Shown here one piece after another: positions 1-11,580 of a stretch of DNA of 64,000 nucleotides. The notes under the pieces were generated by a model. The model was not told where the DNA came from and made no database searches. It worked only from the letters and a program-made list of their open reading frames with translations. How positions within the stretch are numbered: the stretch's first letter is position 1; each line of letters opens with the position of its first letter. Source of the stretch: Spirometra erinaceieuropaei (lineage: Eukaryota > Platyhelminthes > Cestoda > Diphyllobothriidea > Diphyllobothriidae); the NCBI GenBank assembly GCA_902702965.1, contig CACRXP010000569.1, positions 292,333 through 356,332 of the forward strand. The letters are read 5' to 3'. Both the position numbers and the translations under genes were made by a program.

Positions 1-14
1 ATTAGGGGAGTATA

Positions 15-57
15 CCGACGTGTCTGTTAATGGAATTGGTGTCAGACACCCAGGCTC
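15..57. repeat. Direct repeat, left copy (pairs with 868-910)
   Basis: A stretch of about 40 bases containing GTCTGTTAATG and GTGTCAGACACCCAGGC recurs in diverged form at 868-910, about 850 bases away in the same orientation. The flanks of the two copies do not match. This could be the edge of a tandem unit or of a repeat continuing to the left of the window. No coding sequence was recognised around it. Confidence 0.4.
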
Positions 58-384
58 AAGCGAATAATTTCAGAAATTATTCAGTGCAGGATACGAGGTC
101 AAGTCTCCGGGACATCTTTTCAAGGTCAGGCTCGAAATTTCAATAAACATTCGAGTCGAAGGCAATCAATCACTGTGGAATAACCGCTTAATGTTCATTC
201 CACAAACGAGTAGTACAACGACTAGTATGAAATGTATATGGCGTACGTATCATACCGTACTCCCGACATAGGTACCAACCAAAAGCCCAGGCACCCAGGC
301 CTCCACCACCATACTCGCTTCAACTCGTGAGAGAGTTATTAGCCTGGGCCTTCGGACTCGTATGGGAGACCGGCACCAGACAAT

Positions 385-655
385 AATAAGACCGGAGACA
401 GCGCAAGTTGCTGGCAAGGCGAAAAACCCGCACTTAGGTGTAGGATCACACCCCCTGATCCACAACCTACACTGGCCAGGATTTTATACAGCAAGAAAAT
501 GGAGTCGGCACAGATACCAACTGGCGCGACGTGAGCCTAAAACTGGGCGTGCCGTCACACCCCATACGCTGACATTTGTTGTGGGTGAGCATTCCCGATA
601 ACGCCTGCCGGACTCCGATCTAGCCCCAGCGATGGTCCACCGCATCTATCGCGTG
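385..655. repeat. Dispersed repeat, copy 1 (pairs with 4616-4893)
   Basis: This stretch matches 4616-4893 in the same orientation over about 270 bases. Shared blocks include AATAAGACCGG, CACTGGCCAGGATTTTATAC, AGCATTCCCGATAAC and GACTCCGATCTAGCC. The short open frames in it are not conserved between copies, so it is best read as a non-coding dispersed repeat of unknown class. Confidence 0.6.
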
Positions 656-867
656 GTCCCTTCTGAGAGCACAAGCACTGAATGCGACAACGACGTCACG
701 GTTTCATGGTCAAGCAATGGGGGAGGGATAAGTTTTGTGACTGGGCTGGGTTTTGTGCTGTCTAATACAGTGGCCTCGCAGCGTGATGACTGCGTGCGTC
801 CATGACTGGGAATTGGTCGGCACCACTGACGCTTGAGAGTAGGGCATGACAACGGGGCAGGTATATC

Positions 868-910
868 CATGTCTGGTTATTGAGTTAGCGTCAGATACCC
901 AGGCCCCAAC
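868..910. repeat. Direct repeat, right copy (pairs with 15-57)
   Basis: Diverged second copy of the sequence at 15-57, with GTCAGATACCCAGGCC aligning to GTCAGACACCCAGGC. Together with 385-655 it shows that the first kilobase is repeat-derived. Confidence 0.4.
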
Positions 911-2320
911 ACTTCCCGTCCGGTCTTTTTGCCAGCTCGCGCCATGATCCGCGTACCCACGAAGGCATAGTCCTCGCCTTCTTCCAGCGTGTGGATGGCG
1001 ACTTGAGACAGCGGTTCGCCTCTCTGAAATGCCCGTTTACGCCAGATTGTTTGCGAACTGGGTCATCGTCCTATCCGGCGGGGACCGTCGTGGCATGGAA
1101 TCTGATACACTACACCCCATCGCCCACCGGCGTTCCGTCGGTCCTTCATCCGTATGATTCTGGTACGCATGGCGGCAGCCGGACAATGGGCGATACCCTC
1201 GCGAAACTCCGTGGCAATGCGTCCCGTTGCTCCTGATACACTGCATATGGCATGGGGTGCCACAGTGTTCGCGGCTATCGTCCCCTCGTTCTTCATGGGC
1301 ACTTGCGGAGACAGCGGCTGATGGCACGTCATTGCGGTTTTCTTTGAAATGCTCACAGCAGACGCGCAGTGGCCAACACAGGCCTCGGTTAGGAATAAAC
1401 GACAACTATTCATAACTTCAACAACTGGAGACCTGCTTTCAAATGTATGGACTCGGCCTATTTTCCTGAAATTCGGTTGTCTAAATACGATGTAGCCTGA
1501 AAGGGCCTCACGTGTATTTGTACCTCTCGTAGCTGCATCCCTGTTGGTGAGCCATCAATTGCGCGTCTTCACGGTATTTAACTACATAGGTGGAGATCAT
1601 CCGAATGATCTGGCTCTGAATCTGCGTGGGCGTCTCTCCGCCAGGTTGATGTGGGCGTGAATGAGTAAACGTGATGTGAGGGTCAGTCAGCGCCAACATG
1701 GTGAATTAATTGTGGAGTTTGTAGTCGTCTGTAATTGGCTGTTCCGGAGGCTGCGTACGCGCATGTTCCGGATGCTCGGGAACCACGACTACATGATTCG
1801 TAGCGCGGCGTCGATGCCAACGGCGGTGGGCTTATACGTGCTTGAAATGCTACAGGCCCTCCCCCATCATCCTTGAGGTGTTTGTCCCAACCAGTATGCC
1901 AAGCCGACTGGTACCATCCCGTTGATGTACTTATTTTGAGCATGCGAGAGTGCCATTCAGGATACTTCAGCGCAGGCGACCACCATTCACTGACTCCTAA
2001 GAATAGTTAACTCTAGGGCATCGTAGTAGTAAACTACTTTCTTATGGACTTCACATACGCCCCACCAACACACAAACTCGATTCACACGCTTAGTAATCG
2101 TCAGGACTCTGCTTTTGGAATGTAGTTTTTCTCGGCTTTGCCTAATAAGCCTCTCTGCCGTCATCCTCTGCCTTCGTTGTTCCATGGGGCACCGTTTAGT
2201 TGTGGACGAGTGCTGCCTGTCGCTTAATTTTGATTGAAGAATCATTTCGCCCTTGAGCCTTGCGCTGAGATTCAGATTCAAAAAAGTTGACCAACGGTTT
2301 CCATGGGCTTCCTGTGGCGA
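911..2320. other. Stretch with no recognised gene
   Basis: Open frames of up to 122 codons occur on both strands around 991-1415, but they overlap one another in several frames and match no family I know. The fairly high GC content here explains their length. I see no splice-bounded exon. Confidence 0.4.
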
Positions 2321-2328
2321 CAACAGTA

Positions 2329-2329
2329 A

Positions 2330-2374
<45 letters not shown>

Positions 2375-2423
2375 GAGGAGGAGGAGGAGGAGGAGGAGAA
2401 GGAGGCGGAGGAGGAGGAGGAGT
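2329..2423. repeat. Compound microsatellite (GTA)n-(GGA)n
   Basis: About fifteen GTA units at 2329-2373 run straight into GGA units at 2374-2423, the latter with small interruptions near 2400-2408. It creates artificial poly-Ser/Arg, poly-Val/Gly, poly-Leu and poly-Pro/Thr frames that should not be annotated as proteins. The reverse-complement arrangement, CCT units followed by ACT units, occurs inside the gypsy element at 23458-23537. Confidence 0.95.
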
Positions 2424-4615
2424 GGCGCCTTCTGGCCAAATACCGAAGTGCATAAAATGGCCTGGTCTCCGCCGGGCTTTATGTAAGGCTGTGCGCTCGA
2501 TCCTTCACCCGACATGCTATGTAATGATGCTCGAAGTGAACGGACTCACTCTCGACCTTTACTTATTTTGCTGTTTTGATTTTGACTGTTCGGTGCTTCG
2601 CTGTCACGACTGTCATAATCTGTCCAATTCTTTAGGCTATCCAGTAAATCCGCTGAGTACCTTCCCATCTGCTGTCAATCGTTATAATTTTGAATATCCA
2701 CAAGAAGCCAAGGGCGATGATGTATTTAATTCTGCCTTAAGGATGTAAGAATGTGTTCGGCAGAGAGTCAGTCATTTTGGACGACCCTGTGACCCCTGCA
2801 TCGGAGAATCGGTCTTGGGTTCGCGACACATCCAAGGGCCATATACAGGGAGGGCCTCAGTACTCTAAAGCTAAACCTCCGGATCCACTTAGTTTTTTCG
2901 TAGAAAATTTCTTCTAGACAGAATGATCAACGTAGGTTAAGAAACTCCAAAGGCCTCTAAACTCCAAACCAAATACAAAAGTTCGACGATCTTTCACAGC
3001 AAAGGATGACATTTTTTTATTACTGACAAGCATTTCCCTCTAGAACCAAAGAGATTCAGGTTTGCATGACGACTGTCATAAAAAAAGGAGCCTTGAACTA
3101 AAATCAGTTTGATGGTTCTCGTATGAGCACTTCCAGCGATGTTTAGCTCGTATAAATGCAGTCTCCAGGACTGAAGCATGTTCGCTGGATGTGGTCTAAC
3201 AAAAGACCAGGAGATCCACGGGATTAAAAATAACTTAACTGTGCCTACGAAAGGAGTCCTTAACTAAAGTCAAAATCCTTTAACGTACACCAACGTTGGG
3301 CCATTTCTAAGGACAAGTATCGAGTGCAGGTTTACAGAGCCTGTCTCCGAAGCATTGCCAGTTTTTCCGACTATGCGTCGTCTACCATAACATACAACTC
3401 CCAATAAGATTCAACAAGTTTTCTTAATCAGCCTCGGTAGCATACGCGATCCGGCGTTCCTCCTGCGATACAGTAATCCCTGTCTTGTTTGGATAAAGAC
3501 CTGATCAGGTGAACTGATTTCTGGCCATTTGCTTTACGGAGATAAATAGGGCATAGAGATCCGATTTAGGAGGTTGTGCAGTTTGCACTCTACTTTTGTG
3601 GGGCAATAGGATCTGGTGTCGAAGCCTCTGTTCTACGCCTCGTAGCAGCCTCCGGATCTACGCGCCCTTCGTTTCGTCCAACAACTGACCAGAACTCTGT
3701 TTTCAAGGCATTCCTTCCGGATTTCCGGTGAACATAGATTTATTCATTACTTGTGTTCTCTCGACTCCTTAACCATTCTCTCATATCCGTATCCAGCTTG
3801 TAGATAAACTATTCCTCACATGCACCTCTATTCACGATTGATTGTGTGAACCCTTGTGCCAGCATGCTAACTCCCGACCAAAACAGTCTATTTCGGAATC
3901 CTTCATAGTCATTGATAGCGTAAAAGCACCAGACGGAACCAGCAATCCGACTCTTGAGGATAACCGAGATACGATGGGCCTTATAATACAAATAATGACC
4001 AGAAACCCTAAAACAGTAGTTATCAATAAAAATCGCACCAAATAATTCCGACATTAATCACTAAATCACAAGTCCAGAAATGCTTTAGGCGCCAATTGGC
4101 CGTATTTTTCAAAGTCTGAACAACTTTCGGTGACTTTCTCAACACCAAGCGGTTTACTTTTGTGCAGTAGTGTTATCGAAATCGGCCTGTCACATTTTCA
4201 AGAATATTCGGTGATAATCGGACCCTTTCTAGTTTAAAATCAGCGCTTGCGGCTAATGACACAAGCAGTACGCGTTGACGCATCTCTGGCATATCCTTAT
4301 GATAATGTTGCACAAAGCTTAATTTCTTGCAAAGAAAGCAAGGCGTCCGTCAATCAGTCGCTCTGTACTCATGTGTGCCAGCCTGTCTGTGTACTGACTC
4401 TGACTAATGTCTACGTAGTCATTATTTGCGACTATCTTGACTCAACTAACTACAGTCTGAGCGTCGTTGCCGACGATGTCCACTGTATGCTCTACAGCAG
4501 GGCGAAAGCAAGAACGGTGACTTGCACTTGAAGTAGTTTATAGTAATAGTAAACTTGGGATGTATCTACCGCGCTCTCTTCCCCTCCCCCACCTGGATTT
4601 AGTGTCAAGACGGAG
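2424..4615. other. Stretch with no recognised gene
   Basis: AT-rich sequence with scattered frames under 100 codons. None carries a known motif or convincing splice sites. Confidence 0.4.
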
Positions 4616-4893
4616 TCAATAAGACCGGGAACGTCTCGGGTGACTGGCAGGATGAAAAACCTGCACCTGGTTGTAGCATCAAACCCCCTGATCCCCAACG
4701 TACACTGGCCAGGATTTTATACACCAAGAAAATGGGGGCAGCACAGATCCTAATTGGCCCGACGCGAGCCTGAAACTGGGCTTGCCATCACACCCCATAT
4801 GCTGGTATTTGTTATGGGTTAGCATTCCCGATAACGTCTGCCAGACTCCGATCTAGCCACTGCATTGGTCCAGCCCGCCTACCGCGTGGCTGG
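4616..4893. repeat. Dispersed repeat, copy 2 (pairs with 385-655)
   Basis: Second copy of the repeat at 385-655, same orientation, with substitutions throughout. It ends near CCGCGTGGCTGG, which aligns with CGCGTGGT at the end of copy 1. Confidence 0.6.
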
Positions 4894-7558
4894 TTTTAGG
4901 AACAAAATCGACTAACCACAAACAGGTATGCATCATCAGCTATCATTACTGCACATACACCACACACTGTGCACGTACGAGGCACAAAAAGCACGCGTCC
5001 CTCCAGTTTCTACTTGCTATTTTAAATCAGACCGGATACACCGTTAGCGACACAGATGTCTGCATCTTTGGCTCCAGTAATGACTTCCGGCCAACGTCAA
5101 AGGAAAGGCAACAGTTACGAATGCCTTTCTACACTCTTTGAATTGTCAAGAGGCCGTCTTACTCATTGTGGAAATAGACAAAGCACCAAAGTTGATGCTG
5201 GTGATTTTGATTTTCGATCTGATGCAAGGGCAGATCGATGTTCCTAGCTGGGGCCGGATACAGATCCTAAGAGGAGCTTTTGAAGTTTTTGCATAGTCAG
5301 AGAAACTCACGACAACGTGTTCACAGCTCATTTCTAATTCCTAAAAATGGGGCACCACTCAGCCGATTACTATGTAACTCGGCTGACGATGGCGGTCCTA
5401 AGTAGTCCATGCATTGATACATACACGAAAGAGTGTAGAAGTTTATGCTCGTTCAGGCCTTGAGAATTTACAGAAATGGCCTGAAGTCATAGCAAACTAG
5501 GATATCAGGGGGCGAGAAAAGCCGCTATTTCGAGAAATGTCACTGTTACGTTCATTCCCGCAGCCAGCTGTGCAGATCAGATTAGATTTATTAAGGGAAA
5601 GGTAGAGAGCATCTTTGAACTCCATTTTGGTTACAATAACGTCATGAAAAACAATGTGTAAGGCAAGTGTGAAAGAAAATTAGGTCAGTAGTTAATTACA
5701 ACAAGCATTGGTTACTGGTATAAATTCGTCTGTAAATACCTTCTGTGTCAAAATTGTACAATAAGCAGTACGCGGTACTGAATGGACCAAGGTAACGAAA
5801 AGTAAAATACAACTGCATGCGGTAGGACACTTGCGCATTAATGTCCAAACGGGCAAATCCGTAACATACCCATAAGAAACCAGCCACAGCGGAAGTTAAT
5901 AAGCACATGCGAATAAAGTTCCTTAGGCACTAGGATAGCTCGTTACACCAGTGCTAATTGCGAGAAAGTGCACAATAATTTTTTTGTTGTAACCGTAAAC
6001 AAACTGCACATCTTATGCTAAAAATTATTTATTAAGTTTCATCCGATCATCGTAGGATTGGTCCCCAGATTCCTCAAGCCTGTTCGGGGCATGCGTTAGA
6101 GGGGGAACTTAAGCTCACTTCAGGAGCATCGCATCTGCTCGACATCTTTGATCATTTAAATTTGTCAGGTTTAAATGGCGTTTTGATTTTTCTTGTCGGC
6201 TACTTTTACAATATTTTGCTTGAGTTTACGCTTTTCGACTTTTACAGGAACATTTAAATATGGGAAGTAGTTTCACGTTTTCCTAGAGGGTTCTTTCTTA
6301 GGGCATTTATAGAGATCATCTTCTGACTCGAACTGTCTCACTATTCATCTGTTTCACAGTGTTCGACCGTAACAATGATCAACCAGGCTTTTCCACCTGT
6401 GTTAGCCTCCTGCATTTCGGCATCCACCATGTTCAGGCAGCTTTCATTGTTCTTTTACATGACATGATGACATTCTGTTGCTCATCGAACTACCTTATGT
6501 AGATGTCTTATTTCAGGTAAAACCAACTGGGTCGACTATTTATCTAATAACAGGGACGCGTGTGGTCTTTCTGTGAAAATAAGCATTCAGATGAGTGGTT
6601 ATATGGCACTATATTCCTAGTTCCTGTGACTGACTGTTTACTATTTCTTTATTTCCTTTGTATTTAACGCTTACTGACCATCTCACATGACATGTCAAGT
6701 GACAGCTCAAATTACGACTTCGCATTTGATGCACAATTATTTAAAATTTGTACGTCATTCGGTCTCATTTCAAAAGCTTCACTCCGCCAAAAAGTGCCCT
6801 TAACTCGCGGTCATGTTTGCATGCTCCTCTTCTTATGTTCGCTTCAAAAAGTGCCCTGCGCATCTTTTCCAAAATGTCGGTCTCATATTCTTTCAGGGCA
6901 GTTGTTGGGAATTCTAAGGCACTGGCCATCCTTTCTCGGTTGGAACTGACGACTGGAAGCATGACTATAAATTCCATGCTGTAACCGGTGGCGGCATATT
7001 CTCTCCTCGTATTTCGCTCCTCTCTCAACGACATTCTTTCTCATCGATTTTGAAATTAAAATCTGCTACAGTGCTTTCGATTTAATCATATACCTCAAGA
7101 ACAACGGAAAATTGAGAGTTTCCATCAGGGCGCCTGTGGGTTGTCAAGTGAGAAGTCCGTAATTGTTCCAGAAATATCAGAAGTTTTCCCATTTCTATTC
7201 TTGCACTGTTAATTAACTGATATTTTTCCTAGTGCGATGGCATGGAAGAAGTCCTAAATTAACCTACACTATCATTGCTCGAACCCTGTTAGTAGAAAGA
7301 AAGCATCCGCAAAATCTCCCGTGAATCTTACCTGGAAGAACATCGACGCAAGTTGCGGACTAAAAGTGACTGATAAACGAAACAGATGATCGAAGTGGTA
7401 ACTAAAAAGACGCTATCGAGACCGACGAGCTAAAGAAACACTAAGGGCATAGTGCTGTACCATATGGTTTCGTAACAGGTGATAAGAAATAAAGTGTATA
7501 GTTCTTGAATAGGTCCCGCCTGATGCTTTTATTCTGGATGTGTGCTGCCGATTATATA
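4894..7558. other. Stretch with one doubtful open frame
   Basis: No recognised gene. The only frame with a protein-like composition is on the minus strand at 7034-6765: 89 codons, rich in charged residues, with ALFEANIRR and RALFGG near its end. The DNA behind those two parts looks like an internal duplication around GGGCACTTTTTG. It matches no family I know and may be chance. Confidence 0.25.
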
Positions 7559-8549
7559 CAATGAGCGACCAATGTCATGAAATATTGGCCAAAATTCTGA
7601 AATGCGTCTTCGATTGGGAAGGATTACTTAGGCGCGATTGTAATACTGATTATCTTGCGGCATAATCCTATAGTATTTCGGACTCGCCAGAATGTCGGCT
7701 TTCGAATACTCATCTTTATGACTTACTGAGGAAACCGTGATCGGCAAACAATGGCTGTTTATGTAGCATGCATTTTTCCCATTGATTTTCGATGGTCTTA
7801 TAAATTTAAATTTATTTTATAGAAACCACAAACGAAAATATGCTTTCTTTCATTCGTTTGATAGAGTCGCGTCGTCTTTCTACTTTATACCCGAAAAGGA
7901 GTATAATTAGGTTTTAAAAGTTCTCTAGTAGCCGAATAATTTGGAGCCTGATCAGCCGTTGCATTAGCGCTTAGCGATTTCAGTCTGCAAACGGCATGCG
8001 TTCCGAGTAAGGAAAATCATATATTCTACCATGCCTTTAAGAAGATGCCATATTGAGTCCATAAAATTCTGCAGTGGATGCGGGCTACGATCCTCATTTC
8101 ATGAGAAGCATTGGCAAACGGCCAGGTACAAGACTGTCTGAATAGACATTGTACGGTCCTAAAAAAATCTCATAATTAGAAACTTTTTGAAAACCTAATT
8201 ATACTCTTCCTTCGAGTATAAAAAATGGATCTGGCGTGATTTTCTATCAAACGAGTGGAAGAAAGAATATTTCTGCTCATGTTTTTTACGAAATATATTT
8301 AAATTTATATGACTATCGGAAATCACTGTGAAAAATGCATGTTAGTTAAATAGTCATATTTCGCCAAGCACGGTTCCTACGAGAGATTGAAAAAGGGTTA
8401 ATTTAGAAGCCGAAAACCTGCTAAGTACGAAATATTATGGGCTTATGAGGCAAGATAATCAATATTACAACCCAACCTAAGTAATCCATCCTAATCGAAA
8501 GCGCATTTCAGAATTTTGGCCAACATTTCGTGATATCGGTCACTCACTG
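7559..8549. mobile_element. Foldback DNA element, copy 1, flanked by TA
   Basis: Non-autonomous DNA transposon of about 991 bases, bounded by TA at 7557-7558 and 8550-8551. Its ends read CAATGAGCGACC and, in reverse complement, CAGTGAGTGACC. The arms, roughly 7559-7930 and 8180-8549, are inverted copies of each other. CAGT-like termini with a TA duplication are the hallmark of Tc1/mariner-type insertions. The roughly 250-base centre is in the opposite orientation to the centre of the copy at 33942-34936: GCCGAATAATTTGGAGCC at about 7932 matches the reverse complement near 34558. No transposase frame is present, so movement would have needed an enzyme supplied in trans. Confidence 0.85.
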
Positions 8550-8551
8550 TA

Positions 8552-9600
8552 GTTTTCCCGCCCTTATTTCCCTCTATTTAAGAAGGGGATTTGAAGAAAA
8601 ATGTAGAAATGACGTCTATGTAATGTCCCGTCCACTAGTATGGTGAAAAATGTACTCCTTCCGTGTCGGCATAGAACACGTGCGGGCGGTTGCGTGACGG
8701 TGCGCGGCTAATAATTTAGGAACGCACACCTATCGAAACGGCCAGTTCTGGGTTATTTGCTGTAGTCACGTATAAATGCTTGTGTTTGCAACAGAATCCA
8801 TGTCTGAAGGACGAGATGACTCGTTTGGCAGAATTGTGGTACGATTTTATAAAATTGTTAGGGTAAGCGTTTCAAGTCCGCACGGATGCATTTACACTAT
8901 AATCCCTGTTCACAGGACAAAAGCGTTTCTACTTCTAAATTCAGGCATGCATTAATTCATCCAGTGCTTAAAATGCATGCTTGGATACAAGGTTGTCCGG
9001 CCGATATGCGTTCGCATTTGTTAGCAAATTAACGCTGTGCATATGAACGCCCAGAAACCAAACGAAACGCGTTTCTTTGAGGTGATTTCCTTTGAGACGC
9101 GTCACCATGATCATTTCATTTCAGCTGAAAATTTAAATAGACATGTCCTACGCAAGCTGACGACTTCACTAAATTAACAAACTTGGTAGGCGTAGGCCTA
9201 GTATATATGCCCTGCACTTTCAAAATGAATACCTTTAGATATAATTTGAGGGCCTGTTGGTCGGTCAAACTTTGCTCAATGTGCGCACTGCTCGCCCAGA
9301 TTGTAAAAGATTTCGGAAGATAAGCTCAGGTGGACGTTTTTACACCAATATAAAATCCATGAAAGTCCTGTCTCGCAACTGATTGACTTTTAAACCCCCA
9401 TAATCGTCGACTACGTTCAACCAACAGTAATCACGTTCCATTACAAAAAATTGGGTACAGCATTCAAAGAAGTGCGTCCATCTTTCCTAATGGCCCTCAG
9501 TGGGTGCCTACTTCTCAACACTAAGCTTGTGGAAGCGAAAGTACTAGTCAGTTTTATCGGGGACCGTATCGACTGAAACGAGTATCCAAAGCACTACTGG
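8552..9600. other. Stretch with no recognised gene
   Basis: AT-rich sequence between the foldback element and the Penelope-like remnant. I see no exon and no further repeat pair. Confidence 0.4.
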
Positions 9601-11580
9601 AGAGCGCCGCGGCGTAGCCGTACGATGCTTACCACCGTAATCCTGAAAAGATACGCCGAAAATCAACTGGAAAGTACACTCGTAAAGATAGAACCTGAGG
9701 GTCACGTTTGTCAACGTGCAGCCGTACTCGACACCCTGACGGGGGATGAAAAACAAGAATTCGACAGCCACACTCAGTCCATAGGGAGAAAACACTTAAA
9801 TGTTTGGAGGAAATAAAACCACGCGTATGACCTCTCAAAGACACAGGTCGGTACGCACACAGCCACTCTTATATGAAACTTGATAAAACATCACTTGAAG
9901 CATTATCCTTTGGCCCTAGGTTCCACATTCCTCGTCGAAAAATTAATAAGTTAGAATAAGAAACTGAATACGAGAATGCCTGCAACCAAACCTAAGATCT
10001 ATTGCCCGCTTTCGCAGACAGTATCCAAACACTTTAAATCAACCCTGGTAAATTGGAGTTATCAGTACCTCAACAAGGGACTAAAAGATCGTGAATCGCT
10101 GAGAAAAGGAAGCGTGAAGAAGTTAATAGAGCTTTGAGAGAACAAAGACATCTCGGTGACTAGGGCGGGTAAAGGAACAGGCATCGTTCTAATGAGCCGA
10201 TTGGACTATGCAAGAAAGATATAGTTCATACCTATAGATCAGAAAAACCAGGAAGATAGACAAGGAAAAAGGTTGTACGGACGAAATAGAGACAAAACTG
10301 ACCGACTACTTAAGAAGGCTCCACACAGGGGGTTTCATGTGATCGTAACCTCGAACACCTCCGATCAGTCGGGACACATATCCGTCAACTGTATGGCTTA
10401 TCTAAGGTCCATAAGGACGGCCTGCCAGTTTGTCCGATTTTGGATATGGTGAACTCTCCGTACCACGTGATAGGGTAGTTAGCGGAGATCCAAGCCCGTA
10501 CAGCATCAGCTAGCACAACGTAGCTATTGAGATACCTTCAAATTCACTGAATACGTCAAAGATCTTAACCTTAACCGCATGGTGATGTCCTCGCTAGACG
10601 TCTCATCGCCTTTTAAAAACGCCCGGTTACCGAGACAGTTTATTATATCTGCGAATTCCTCTCAACCAAATAGCAGGAAATAGGGATTCTGACGAACAAA
10701 CTCAAGGAACTACTATCAAGATGCACATTAAATGTACATTTTCCTGGGAAAATAAACTCTATACATAAATAGACGGCGTTGATATGCGCCCGCCTCTTAG
10801 ACCTCTCCTAGCCGATGTCCCTATGGACAAACTACAGCAATCTCAACTAGCTACCAGACCAATAAGCTTAAACATTATAGTCGCTACGTTGATTACATCT
10901 TCGCAGTTGTCACTACAGAAACCGACGTAGACGCCCTCCTAAATGCGCTAAATCAAGCACATCTCTCGATTATGTTCACGTTGGAGGTGGAAACGGCTGG
11001 TTTGCTCCCTTTCCTGGATGACCTTCTAAACAGAAGGCCTGGTGGTAGCGTGCGGAGGGGTTTCTAACGGAAGAAAAGCTGGTTTGGACAATACACGAAC
11101 TTCGGCAGTTTCATGCCCCTCCAGCAGGAACGAACTCTAGTCCGGCGTTTAGCGCAGTCAGAAAAAGTTGTTCTGCAAATAGCATCGGGGAAAAGTTTGG
11201 AATGATCCAGGACCTGCTTCGCGAGAACGGGTATCTTGAGCGACCGAAAGAACTTATCACACTGACTGCCGAAGAGAAAACTCTGTTCCTCGGAGTCTCC
11301 TTTCAGGGGACGCTGCGAATAAACCCCTAAGACGCCTTGGTCAAGCTGTCTCATGAACCTTCCCAGCAGTGAGGGTTCAAATACTATTCTTTACCAACCT
11401 TATTTAACACCTCTCGGAATGGTTGGAAAAAGGCAAAATTATGATTATAGACAGCGTCATTCTCGTACATGTTGTTGATCCCAAACATCATGCAGGCCCC
11501 AACTGAGCTTTTCTTGTAATTTATAAGGTCCCGTCGGCTACCCTAGGCTACTGGGCCGGCGTCCGTTAGCCAACGAATGA
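9600..11580 (+). pseudogene. Penelope-like retroelement, decayed
   Basis: Translating the plus strand in shifting frames gives the order of motifs of Penelope-like reverse transcriptases. A segment reading LEALSFGPRFHIPRRK lies near 9890-9940. A GTGIVLM segment lies near 10180. A finger/palm block reading YGLSKVHKDGLP and ILDMVNSPYHV lies at 10394-10468. SLDVSS lies near 10590, and TLNVHFPG near 10730. The catalytic block at 10885-10896 reads YVDY, so the second Asp of the usual YVDD is lost. The thumb region continues with SIMFTLEVE, GLLPFLDDLL and a WFGQYTNFGSF-like block to about 11120. A Cys-containing piece near 11500-11560 may be the remains of the GIY-YIG endonuclease. Many stops and frameshifts make it dead. 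Its ends are not defined. Confidence 0.8.

Noticed and set aside
1037..1413. Two long minus-strand frames of 116-122 codons
   Set aside because: They overlap in different frames, show no known motif and lie in GC-rich repeat-like sequence without splice signals.
2051..2515. A 154-codon minus-strand frame with a long leucine run, and matching poly-Ser/Arg and poly-Val/Gly frames on the other strand
   Set aside because: All are read-outs of the compound microsatellite at 2329-2423; the flanks carry no domain and each strand gives an equally long frame.
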